DNA of 17,546 bases from an uncultured Eggerthellaceae bacterium (GTDB taxonomy: Bacteria > Actinomycetota > Coriobacteriia > Coriobacteriales > Eggerthellaceae): contig CAJTML010000035.1 in the NCBI GenBank assembly GCA_910577495.1, positions 1 through 17,546 of the forward strand. Reading direction: 5' to 3'. The number at the start of each line of letters is the position of its first letter. Position 1 is the stretch's first letter. A program made the position numbers and the translations under genes. Positions 1 to 7,540 of this stretch are shown piece by piece. A model generated the notes under the pieces. The model saw only the letters and a program-made list of their open reading frames with translations, was not told the DNA's origin and did no database searches.

Positions 1-2034
1 GGGCAACGAGATCTCAATAGGAAAAGACAGCGCGCCATCAAAAATTTCCACGCGTGCAATCTCTAACGAATCAAGCTGTTCACGTGCTTCACTGGCCTTA
101 TCTTCCACATGCGCAATCACACCAGATATTGGGTTGTCGGCAAACTCAGGGTTTTGCGAAAGCTCCGATTTCACTTCAGCCAGATTGGCGAAAAAGCCCG
201 TAGGTTCACTTTTGGCGATATGTCCGGTATTGACGATTACCGGCTTGAGTGCATCTATGTTGGCAGGTGCCAGGCCAAGCGATTCGATCGTACCTGTCAG
301 CGCATCAGCCGCCCAGACACCAAGCCCGCTTTCGCTCATCAAAGGAATCTTATTGAGTGCCTGCTGGAGTGCATCTGTCAGTGCCTGCTGACCTTCGCCA
401 TACGCATGAATCACCTCTGACCACGCCGCCAACACCACTTTTACCGCGCCAATGCCTACACTTTCTCCCGTGAAACCATCCAGCAAAGAGCTGATAACCG
501 AGCCAGCCTCTCCTGCAGGCTCAGAAATAAGCGTAGCTCCCGAAAGCGCCAGACGTGTACCAACAGAATTCGAAGTCTCAATGAAGTTGCTCACGAAACC
601 ACGCGAAGTATCAGTTGCGGACACATTGGCAACCAGCACAATGACGCCAGCAGATCCAGGGGGACGCGCGTCAATACGAGCATTTGCCGCCGCTCCAAAA
701 GCGTCCTTGAGCACATCCAGCAAATTACCAGCAATGCGTTTTGCTTCCTGCAGATGAGGAGCTGCTTCGTTTCGAGCTTTTTGGTAGTCTTCCGCAGCCT
801 GCGCAACAGCATCGTAGTGATATTCAAACCCGTTCTCAATAGAGCTTGATGCTGCCGCTACTTTCCCCAAACTTGATGCGCTAAATTCACACGTTGGACA
901 GGTGCCAAATCCTTGACTTTCTGCTTCTTGCAAACTCCCAAATCCTACGCACTCCCCCGCCTGCGGACAACCTGACCATGCATGCAAGACAAACGTCCCG
1001 TCTTGCTCGGTTACGGGATAGCAGGCATTGGTATACAGGGTGGTTTGGCGCATCTCTTCGGTATTTTTTGGAAGACGCGGAAAATAGGCGTCGAAGGAAT
1101 CCATATCTTCGTGTACATAACCTTGTGCAAGCTGCTCTACGGCATATTCGTAAAATTGTTTGCGAAGATTCGAACGCACCTGCTCATCAATTGCATTCGA
1201 AGCAGGAGTTTCCTGATGGAACCGCAATTCGTAATATGCTTGTGCCCGCTTAAGTGGCACCTGAAACGACCACGTGTCCAAAGAGCTATAAAGCGGGTTT
1301 TCAACACCACTCATGCCGGCTAATGTTAAAGCGCGCTCCGACATACAATACGCCGGATCGTCGCCGCAATCTCGCTTAAACGCACGCTCCTTGGCTTCCC
1401 GCGCTTCACGCGTCTGTGCTTCGGCTGCCGATGAAGCTGCCTGCAAATCATCCACGCGTCCATCTATTTCTGCTTGCGCGTCTTTTGCCTCATCTCCTGA
1501 TCCAACCTGTATGGGACTTCTCTCAAAAGGAGCCAGCAGTGCAAACGCAATATAGTCTGAGCCATCTTTATTGTTGGCTTGCGCAACCAATATGGCATTC
1601 GCGCAGGCAATAAAAGGCAACGCTCGTTGTAGCTTTTCCAATCCGCTTTTTGCAGCATGCGAAAACTGATCCCGCGCATCAGCAATATGCTTCCCAAGGG
1701 TTAAAAGCGGCTCAGACAGCGAAGCAGAAAAAGGAGTGCACGCTGCAACCACACCCAATCCGCTTGAGAGTAAACTTGTCAACGAAAGGCTTAACACAAC
1801 CGCATCGCATAAACGAACAACAACCATGTATTCGGCTATTTCGTTTTCAGCTGCCAGCGCAGCAGCATCAGCCACATACTGAATCTCTGATGACTGGGAA
1901 GCTATCCGATACGTTCGCCCTGCTGAAAAAATCAAACAGATGCAGAGCAGAAGCGACAATGCCATACCGACCGAGGTAAACCCATTTTCGTCTCGGAATA
2001 AATCTCTTGTCCTACCTTGCGCATGTTTCACCAT
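1..2034 (-). CDS. Large TadG-like pilus-associated protein (3' end outside window)
   Basis: An open frame of 678 codons runs without a stop from the ATG at 2034 to base 1 and continues outside the window. The start overlaps the tadE stop by one base (TGATG), which suggests translational coupling. Residues 1-18 are a basic leader ending in ENG. A hydrophobic helix follows at about 21-38, and then the motif VADAAALAAENE (54-65), which is the hallmark of TadG/TadE-like N-terminal domains (the known 'DAAALAAA' signature). Gly18 could be a prepilin-type cleavage site, but +5 is Gly rather than the Glu of true Flp-type pilins. Further on are a charged Ala/Glu-rich stretch with coiled-coil character (about 181-221) and cysteines at 223/230, 338, 356/362 and 379/382. 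The rest looks secreted and has no domain I recognise. Family knowledge: TadG-like proteins are minor components exported by the Tad machinery. Role here (surface or tip component) is inference. Confidence 0.85.
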   Translation of the reverse strand, partial: MVKHAQGRTRDLFRDENGFTSVGMALSLLLCICLIFSAGRTYRIASQSSEIQYVADAAALAAENEIAEYMVVVRLCDAVVLSLSLTSLLSSGLGVVAACTPFSASLSEPLLTLGKHIADARDQFSHAAKSGLEKLQRALPFIACANAILVAQANNKDGSDYIAFALLAPFERSPIQVGSGDEAKDAQAEIDGRVDDLQAASSAAEAQTREAREAKERAFKRDCGDDPAYCMSERALTLAGMSGVENPLYSSLDTWSFQVPLKRAQAYYELRFHQETPASNAIDEQVRSNLRKQFYEYAVEQLAQGYVHEDMDSFDAYFPRLPKNTEEMRQTTLYTNACYPVTEQDGTFVLHAWSGCPQAGECVGFGSLQEAESQGFGTCPTCEFSASSLGKVAAASSSIENGFEYHYDAVAQAAEDYQKARNEAAPHLQEAKRIAGNLLDVLKDAFGAAANARIDARPPGSAGVIVLVANVSATDTSRGFVSNFIETSNSVGTRLALSGATLISEPAGEAGSVISSLLDGFTGESVGIGAVKVVLAAWSEVIHAYGEGQQALTDALQQALNKIPLMSESGLGVWAADALTGTIESLGLAPANIDALKPVIVNTGHIAKSEPTGFFANLAEVKSELSQNPEFADNPISGVIAHVEDKASEAREQLDSLEIARVEIFDGALSFPIEISLP

Positions 2035-2588
2035 CACCACGCACCAATCCAATCATCCGGCGAAAGCGTGTCCTTGGCAGCAAGAACCCACGGCGCATAT
2101 GTCGGAAGCACTGCTTCAGCGCGCAGTTCAAAGTTGCCCCGTTCATTCGTAAGACCAACCAGACGAGCACCCACATTAAAAAGCGGAAGCGGGCGGATTT
2201 CATGTGCAATCCGTACACTCACTTGGCTTTCTCGTTCATCTCCCTCAAAAGCTATATCCCAGCTGCACGAAGGCTCATGTACATGAAAGACTGGTAGCGG
2301 CGGAATAGCTCCCAACCGATGCCGAACAAATGCTTCGCAGTTCTCATCCATAGACCCCAAGACATCAGTTTTTGTCACAAGAAGCCTGGCCGTCTCGCTT
2401 GCCGCACCCTCCATGACCACACGGTCATAGAGCAAAATTGCGGGCTGAAGCAAAAGCAATAACACGACAAAGAACACCGGCAACAACACTGCAGCTTCTA
2501 CCGTTGCCTGTCCTTGCTCGCAAAAGCTCCTTCTACGCGAAGCGGTATGAACGTAGGTAGGCTTATGCCTCTCAATACAACAACACAT
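2034..2588 (-). CDS. tadE: TadE-like minor pseudopilin
   Basis: A protein of 184 residues with a Cys- and Arg-rich leader, then EQGQATVEAAVLLP around residues 24-37 and one long hydrophobic helix (about 32-54), followed by an exported domain. G26/Q27 fits a TadV-type prepilin cleavage site with Glu at +5. TadE proteins are minor pseudopilins of Flp pili. The start chosen is the ATG at 2588, because a strong Shine-Dalgarno (GGGAGGG, 2596-2602) lies 7 bases upstream. An in-frame GTG at 2609 has no such site. With this start the gene overlaps the 3' end of the preceding short pilin-like gene by 17 bases, and its TGA overlaps the ATG of the TadG-like gene. Cys7-like residues in the leader (MCCC) are unusual but would be removed by processing. 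Confidence 0.88.
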   Translation of the reverse strand: MCCCIERHKPTYVHTASRRRSFCEQGQATVEAAVLLPVFFVVLLLLLQPAILLYDRVVMEGAASETARLLVTKTDVLGSMDENCEAFVRHRLGAIPPLPVFHVHEPSCSWDIAFEGDERESQVSVRIAHEIRPLPLFNVGARLVGLTNERGNFELRAEAVLPTYAPWVLAAKDTLSPDDWIGAW

Positions 2589-2766
2589 CACAACACCCTC
2601 CCAGCACACTCGTTTGAATATGATGAGATGCGCTTACTACGGCATGATCTACAAATGTGCCTCCTGAAATACTTCGCCATAAAAGCCCGAGCCCCACCAA
2701 AAGGGCAAGAAAAGCCGCACTTATGACAGCGTATTCAACGGTTGATTGGCCCCGTTCAGCACCCAT
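2572..2766 (-). CDS. Short pilin-like protein with class III prepilin motif
   Basis: A 64-residue protein with a very short leader (MGAERG), then QSTVEYAVIS and a hydrophobic helix to about residue 30. G6/Q7 with Glu at +5 and Tyr at +6 matches the Flp/TadE prepilin processing site, so it is probably cleaved by a TadV-like peptidase and either assembled as a minor pilin or used as a pseudopilin. It starts 9 bases after the flp stop and its 3' end overlaps the start of tadE. The last 20 residues are Cys/His/Ser-rich and look unlike a pilin; they coincide with the tadE ribosome-binding region. It could be a second Flp pilin or a short TadE-like protein. Confidence 0.8.
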   Translation of the reverse strand: MGAERGQSTVEYAVISAAFLALLVGLGLLWRSISGGTFVDHAVVSASHHIQTSVLGGCCDVLLY

Positions 2767-2775
2767 GGCTTATCC

Positions 2776-2976
2776 CTACAATCCATTGATGCCCGTTGCA
2801 ATTGCATTCCAAAGCTCTTCAATTTTTGGCTTGAACAACGTGATGGCAATGATGGCCACGACTACTAAAACTCCCACCAGGATTGCGTACTCCGTGGTTC
2901 CTTGACCGCTTTCGTTTTGACGCATACGAGCACATTTGCAACTCAAACGCGCATAGATTTTTTGAGCGAACACCAT
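2776..2976 (-). CDS. flp: Flp-type major pilin
   Basis: A 66-residue prepilin with a 24-residue basic leader ending ESG, then QGTTEYAILVGVLVVVAI. Cleavage after Gly24 puts Glu at +5 and Tyr at +6, the diagnostic Flp pilin pattern, and leaves a mature subunit of 42 residues with one hydrophobic helix (about 31-48) and a short polar tail. Flp subunits form the thin adhesive Tad pilus fibre. The ATG at 2976 is preceded by AAGGAGG (2984-2990) with a 7-base spacer, the best ribosome-binding site in the operon, as expected for the most abundant product. The gene follows tadC after 49 bases, the largest internal gap of the operon. Confidence 0.95.
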   Translation of the reverse strand: MVFAQKIYARLSCKCARMRQNESGQGTTEYAILVGVLVVVAIIAITLFKPKIEELWNAIATGINGL

Positions 2977-2983
2977 ATGAAAT

Positions 2984-2990
2984 CCTCCTT
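2984..2990 (-). promoter_or_regulatory. Strong ribosome-binding site of flp
   Basis: On the minus strand the bases read AAGGAGG, complementary to the 16S rRNA tail, 7 bases before the flp ATG. Most other genes of the locus have shorter or overlapping sites inside the preceding gene, so this site probably raises pilin output relative to the assembly machinery. Confidence 0.85.
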
Positions 2991-2992
2991 AG

Positions 2993-3006
2993 AAAACAGC
3001 TGTTTT
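2993..3006. repeat. 14-bp perfect palindrome upstream of flp
   Basis: AAAACAGCTGTTTT is a perfect inverted repeat with no spacer. It lies just upstream of the flp Shine-Dalgarno in the only sizeable internal gap of the tad operon. It could be an operator, or as RNA a 5-bp stem with an AGCU loop followed by a pyrimidine-rich run. The stem is too weak to call a terminator. Function is inferred from position only. Confidence 0.6.
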
Positions 3007-3025
3007 TTGTCTGTCGAAATTAGCT

Positions 3026-3964
3026 TTAGAACCCTTGCATAAGCTCAAGCAGCACCGGACCGAGCACCAACAAAAGCATGGCGGGCAGAATCAAAACGCC
3101 TGTTGGTATCATCATTTTGACCGGCGCTTTCGCAACCTGCTCCTCAACGCGACTCCGGTACAACGCCCGCGCCTCAACAGCTGCACCCTCCAGCACCTCG
3201 TGCAGAGAAGACCCGAAGCGAAGCGAGCGAATCACGCTCTCAACAATGCGCTCAAACGATGCCGATCCATACGAAGCAGCCAAATCTCGCAAAGCTTCTT
3301 CGCGCGTCAGCAGCCCCATCGTCCACATGCGTTGCGCATGAGCACAGTCTTGCGCCAAGACCCCGTCGAAGTGGTCCGCAAACAGTTCAAAACTTCTATC
3401 AAAAGAAAGGCCGCTGCGCATACCAAGCGCGACCACCTCAAGCATTTCTGGCAGTTGCGACTCCAGCGCCATGCAATGTGCCTGCGCAGATCGCTTCAGT
3501 GCACGAAATGGAGCACTGCACCCGACAAGCACGCCAACAAGCAAACCAAGACAGGCAAGCTCACTCGTGAATAAAGCGCCGATAATGCCGCCTATTGCAG
3601 CCGCCGCCCCACCGATCAGTGCGGAAGTACGCACAATGCCTTCAGGGCTTATTGTTCGCTTGTAATTCAGAGGCACCGATTGCTTGGTCCACCACCGCGC
3701 TATCGCCTCAAAGAGCCAGGCAAATCTGCCTTTTTGATTTGGCTGATGCTCGCATAATTTTGTTTGCTCCATAAGAAGCAACAGCATATCGTGTGGCAAT
3801 TTTTGCTGCCGATGAACATCCGAAAGCTCTAGAGCCTGAGTTGCAACACGTTTTTGTTGCGCTCGTTTGACGCCATGACGCATCCAGGCAAAACCTAAAA
3901 AGCCACCTGCGCCGCAAGCGCTCACCAACGCCATACCTTCTACCAGCGACAAAGATGCGATCAC
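3026..3964 (-). CDS. tadC: TadC, inner-membrane platform protein of the Tad system
   Basis: A 312-residue polytopic protein with an N-terminal helix (about 6-27), a Gly/Ala-rich pair of helices (about 113-152), a type II secretion F domain (about 170-275; LPEMLEVVALGMRSGLSFDR, 171-190) and a C-terminal helix (about 285-307). TadC pairs with TadB as the membrane platform on which the TadA ATPase acts. The start is GTG at 3964 with GGAGGTGA ending 7 bases upstream, inside the tadB 3' end. The gap to the tadB stop is 2 bases. Length and domain order match the TadC family; the N-terminal half is poorly conserved, as usual. Confidence 0.92.
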   Translation of the reverse strand: MIASLSLVEGMALVSACGAGGFLGFAWMRHGVKRAQQKRVATQALELSDVHRQQKLPHDMLLLLMEQTKLCEHQPNQKGRFAWLFEAIARWWTKQSVPLNYKRTISPEGIVRTSALIGGAAAAIGGIIGALFTSELACLGLLVGVLVGCSAPFRALKRSAQAHCMALESQLPEMLEVVALGMRSGLSFDRSFELFADHFDGVLAQDCAHAQRMWTMGLLTREEALRDLAASYGSASFERIVESVIRSLRFGSSLHEVLEGAAVEARALYRSRVEEQVAKAPVKMMIPTGVLILPAMLLLVLGPVLLELMQGF

Positions 3965-3966
3965 GA

Positions 3967-4932
3967 CTAATTCACCTCCACCGCAAGCATGCGTCTCACC
4001 ATCAAGATGCCGCCAAATTGCATGGCAAAGGCCACACCAAGAAGCATCCAGCCAAGCGGACTTTCGAAAAACGGATCCAAAAAGCCCTCGGAAATCAACG
4101 AAAACAGCGCGATCAGCACAAACGGCAATACGGTAACCACGCGTGCGGACAACTTGGCTTGAGCAGTCTGAACTTGTAGCGAACGGCGCAACTGAAGCTC
4201 ATCTTTCAGCGCCATGCGCGCTGACTCCAAAACTGTAGTAATGCTGCCACCTGCTTGATGCTGGACATCAAGGGCGACAGAAACAAATGACAACCCCGGC
4301 ACTGACGCATCTTCACGAAATACCGCAAGCGCACTCTCTGCCGATTGCCCGAGCTCAAGTCGGCGCGCCGCTCGGTCAAAGAGGAAGTGCAAACTCCCCG
4401 ATGTTTCTTGGGCAATTTGTCGAAACGTCTGCAAGAGCGTAAAACCCGACTGAAAGCAAACCTCCATTGAGCGAAATACATCCGGCAGTGCTTCCCGCGT
4501 GGCTTCTTCGCGCGCATCGCGCTTTGCATTAAGCCAAACGACACAGAGAACAACCACACAGGCTGATATCGCAAGTGCGCTGACGATAGAAGCACTAGCA
4601 AGTCCAACAACGCTTGCGCCAAGCAGCAGCACTACCAAAAAGACCGACAATAGCGATGTCTTGTTGGTATCCACCTGCGCCATTTTGCACGCAAGGACAC
4701 CCTCCTCAACAAGCGATGCCACCGCAGATATCCCAAGCAAACGCTTCGCTAAAAAGCGCGTTACACCAGCACCATTGCGAAGATACCACCTCCACGAACC
4801 ACGCTGATAAGCATCGTTTTTGTGCCCAGCGGCTCCGCTTACAACCAGCTGATAAGCGTTTGTGCCCACGACATATGCTAGGCCAAACGCGCCTGCAAGT
4901 GCGGCCGCAACAGCGATACTCGTCGCCTCCAT
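3967..4932 (-). CDS. tadB: TadB, inner-membrane platform protein of the Tad system
   Basis: A 321-residue protein with an N-terminal helix (about 5-23), a helix pair at about 94-135, a type II secretion F domain (about 150-260; LPDVFRSMEVCFQSGFTLLQ and the HQAGGSITTVLE segment), and two C-terminal helices (about 263-281 and 292-312). It forms the membrane platform with TadC. The ATG at 4932 is preceded by GGAGGTG with a 6-base spacer; both lie inside the tadA 3' end, giving a 55-base overlap. The Shine-Dalgarno supports this start over internal ones. It sits in the conserved order tadA-tadB-tadC. Confidence 0.92.
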   Translation of the reverse strand: MEATSIAVAAALAGAFGLAYVVGTNAYQLVVSGAAGHKNDAYQRGSWRWYLRNGAGVTRFLAKRLLGISAVASLVEEGVLACKMAQVDTNKTSLLSVFLVVLLLGASVVGLASASIVSALAISACVVVLCVVWLNAKRDAREEATREALPDVFRSMEVCFQSGFTLLQTFRQIAQETSGSLHFLFDRAARRLELGQSAESALAVFREDASVPGLSFVSVALDVQHQAGGSITTVLESARMALKDELQLRRSLQVQTAQAKLSARVVTVLPFVLIALFSLISEGFLDPFFESPLGWMLLGVAFAMQFGGILMVRRMLAVEVN

Positions 4933-6224
4933 GCCTTCACCTCCTCAGCTTTGAGACGAGTGTGTGCCACCGCCTCATCAAGCCAGCTTGGCTCCGCAAA
5001 CCAACACCCGCGCTCCTCTGCAACATGCCGCTCATAGAGCAACACGGTTTCGCAGAGACGCTTTTCACGATCAAAGCGATATTGCGCGACCTGAGATACA
5101 AAGCGACGGCCATCCATTGCTCGAGCCGTCTGAATCACCAGATCAAATGCGCTAGCAATGGTTGCTTCAATCACGTCAACAGGCAGATCCACCGCATAGC
5201 GAACCATCGTAGCCAAGCGCGAAACCGCATCAGCTGGCGAGTTCGCATGCAATGTTGTGAGCGAACCGTCGTGACCCGTTGTCATGGCTTGCAACATATC
5301 AAGCGCTTCCCCACTTCTACACTCTCCAACAATGATGCGATCGGGTCGCATCCTGAGCGCATTAATCATCAGATCGCGAATAGTGATCTCGCCAAATCCC
5401 TCAGCATTTCGCGGGCGTGCTTCAAGTCGAACCACATGCGGATGCGTCAAAAAGCGCAGTTCTGCTGAATCCTCAATCGTAATAATGCGCTCCTGATCAG
5501 GTATTTTCGCTGAAAGCGCGTTAAGAAGCGTCGTTTTGCCCGATCCTGTACCACCGGAGACGGCAACGTTTTTGCGCGCCAGCACCGACCAAGTCAACAA
5601 GTGCGCCACTTCGCTCTCCACCGACCCGCTTTCAACCATGTCATCAAGCGTGATGATCTCTTTTGAAAACTTGCGAATTGTCACCACCGGACCATCCAGC
5701 GCAAGCGGCGGAATTACCGCATGCACACGATGACCCTCAGGCAATCGGGCATTCACCAAAGGAGAAGCCTCATCAATTCGCCTTCCAAGAGGTCCCAAGA
5801 TACGATCAATCAAAGCTCGTAGCTGCTCGGCATCTGCAAACATTTGATCGCTCGCGAAGATTTTGCCTGCGCGCTCATAAAAGATGTGATCAGGCCCGTT
5901 TATCATGACCTCGGTTATACTGTCATCTGCCAAGAGCGATTCAAGTGGACCCATGCCAAACGTCTCGTCCATGAATCGCTGAATAAGTCTTTCGCGCTGC
6001 GCCTGTCCAGTTAAGACCCAGCAATCCTGCTCGAAAGCCTGCATGCATGCACGCTTGAGCTCGCTTCGTGCACGAAGCGGGTTGTCGCGCGCAATAAGCG
6101 CGATATCATCCAGAGAAATCATGGAACGCACTTGCGATTTCAGTGCTTCAAGGCCACGAAGCGGTTCATTGTTCTGCCTAAGCTTGCTTCCTTCGGCAGC
6201 TTGTACGCGACTAGCAAGCGACAT
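4878..6224 (-). CDS. tadA: TadA/CpaF secretion ATPase
   Basis: A 448-residue hexameric traffic ATPase of the VirB11/GspE superfamily, which powers pilin extrusion. Visible motifs: Walker A GGTGSGKTT (224-232), the Asp box TIEDSAEL (249-256), Walker B RIIVGE (296-301) and the His box region TTGHDGSLTTLHAN (315-328). All catalytic residues seem intact. The N-terminal part (about 1-200) carries the CpaF-type region with MGPLESLL, ITEVMING and the arginine-rich RIDEASPLVNARLPEGHRVH segment. The ATG at 6224 overlaps the tadZ TGA by one base, with GGAGGT 5 bases further upstream. An adjacent in-frame GTG at 6227 is too close to the ribosome-binding site. Its 3' end contains the tadB start. Confidence 0.97.
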   Translation of the reverse strand: MSLASRVQAAEGSKLRQNNEPLRGLEALKSQVRSMISLDDIALIARDNPLRARSELKRACMQAFEQDCWVLTGQAQRERLIQRFMDETFGMGPLESLLADDSITEVMINGPDHIFYERAGKIFASDQMFADAEQLRALIDRILGPLGRRIDEASPLVNARLPEGHRVHAVIPPLALDGPVVTIRKFSKEIITLDDMVESGSVESEVAHLLTWSVLARKNVAVSGGTGSGKTTLLNALSAKIPDQERIITIEDSAELRFLTHPHVVRLEARPRNAEGFGEITIRDLMINALRMRPDRIIVGECRSGEALDMLQAMTTGHDGSLTTLHANSPADAVSRLATMVRYAVDLPVDVIEATIASAFDLVIQTARAMDGRRFVSQVAQYRFDREKRLCETVLLYERHVAEERGCWFAEPSWLDEAVAHTRLKAEEVKAWRRRVSLLRPHLQARLA

Positions 6225-7540
6225 CACGCACCTCCGCTCATGAGCTTTCGCCTCTGACGTCTTGAAAGCTTCCTTTTTCGCCCTTTACCGCGTCTTTGTT
6301 TGAGCCATGCGTCCTTATCTACGCCAGGCAGTATGTCCACTAAAAGCTCTTCAAGACTCAAACAGAGTTCATTGTGCGAAGCAAGTAATTCATGCACCAT
6401 GCCAGCACAGAGCAGCTCTCCAACCTCGGCTCCACCCTCGCGCACTTCCACAGCAGGAATACCCCGCAAAGCACACGACACATCGATAGAAGTAAAGGGG
6501 GCGCCTTTCGCACAGCGGTTCACAACAAACAGAAATGGACTGGCAGCTATGCCACAACGTGCACAAAGATCTAAGGCTCGCTTGCTTGACATGAGTGCAG
6601 TTGGCCGCTGGTCAACCAAAAAGAGCGCCTTTGAACTGCGCTCAAGCAGTTGCGCATGATACTCAGCCCACGCCGACCCGGTATTCAAAACGACCACTTC
6701 AAACGCATTGCTTACATGATCTAGCACTGACCCTAAAACAGGTGCAGCAGCCTCCGCCTCCTCAATATGTTTGGGTGCACCAAGAAGTGCTGGCTTCACT
6801 TCGTCTCCCTCCAGACGAGAAAGCAACGCTGGATTTGCAGCGACATCAGTAATGCGAAGGGTCTCTGGGTTTCCTACCAATTCCGCCAAATCGCCAAACT
6901 GAAGATCAGCATCTACTAGCACGGTCTTCTTTCCAAGAGCACACGAGATATACGCTAACAACAACGAGATAGTGCTTTTTCCCGTACCGCCGCTTCCGCT
7001 TACCACTGTGATCACAAACGCAGATGACCTATGGGAAACCGGCAATACCTGCGGTACTGGTTGTGGAGCGATTTGAGGAGATGGCGGCATCGCTTGTTGC
7101 AAAGAGGCCTGAGTAGACACCTGCGCTGCCGACTGTCCTGCACCCAGCGACTGCGTAGCTAACTCTTGCTCGCGAAAACGCTGTTTGTGACTCACATAGC
7201 GCTTCGCTAAAGCCGCCACACTCAGTGATGCATCAATACCAGCACTTTTCGCCCGGCTCATCAAAGAGCCGGATTCTTGGCGTGTGAGCAGGCAAACATA
7301 TCTCTTTGGCTGATCGGCTTTCAGTGCAGCAGCAAGATTAATAGGCGCGACGTCATCTGCAGACACAACCCACACTTCTTCAATAGCATCCTGGGAAGCA
7401 AGGTAGGTTCGCGCAGAAAGACCCTCATTGAACACTTTCAGCCATGGTTGAGCTGACATGATTTCACCTGAAAGACCCAGCTGTTCAGGATACTGCTCGG
7501 TTAGCTGGTCAATACATAAAACAACAGATGGGTTACTCAT
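6224..7540 (-). CDS. tadZ: TadZ/CpaE-type ParA-like localisation ATPase
   Basis: A 438-residue protein. Residues 1-115 resemble a degenerate receiver-like domain. A Gln/Pro/Ala-rich linker follows (about 126-170), then a ParA/MinD-type P-loop domain (about 174-405) with SGSGGTGKST (181-190), a VDADLQFGD motif (209-217) and VVLNTGS (283-289). TadZ proteins place the Tad machine at the cell pole or another site. Oddity: the signature lysine of the deviant Walker A (KGGxGK) is Ser183 here, while the P-loop Lys188 is kept. The C-terminus ends in a strongly basic tail (about 415-433). The ATG at 7540 overlaps the cpaB stop (ATGA), with GAGGAGG just upstream. Confidence 0.93.
   Translation of the reverse strand: MSNPSVVLCIDQLTEQYPEQLGLSGEIMSAQPWLKVFNEGLSARTYLASQDAIEEVWVVSADDVAPINLAAALKADQPKRYVCLLTRQESGSLMSRAKSAGIDASLSVAALAKRYVSHKQRFREQELATQSLGAGQSAAQVSTQASLQQAMPPSPQIAPQPVPQVLPVSHRSSAFVITVVSGSGGTGKSTISLLLAYISCALGKKTVLVDADLQFGDLAELVGNPETLRITDVAANPALLSRLEGDEVKPALLGAPKHIEEAEAAAPVLGSVLDHVSNAFEVVVLNTGSAWAEYHAQLLERSSKALFLVDQRPTALMSSKRALDLCARCGIAASPFLFVVNRCAKGAPFTSIDVSCALRGIPAVEVREGGAEVGELLCAGMVHELLASHNELCLSLEELLVDILPGVDKDAWLKQRRGKGRKRKLSRRQRRKLMSGGA

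Noticed and set aside
109..1979. Several short plus-strand frames across the left 2 kb
   Set aside because: The minus strand carries one uninterrupted frame with a TadG-type N-terminus over the whole stretch, so the plus-strand frames are shadows.
4614..5468. Plus-strand frame of 284 codons opposite tadB and tadA
   Set aside because: It is antisense to two conserved genes, Arg/His/Cys-rich and lacks domains; typical of shadow frames in this base composition.
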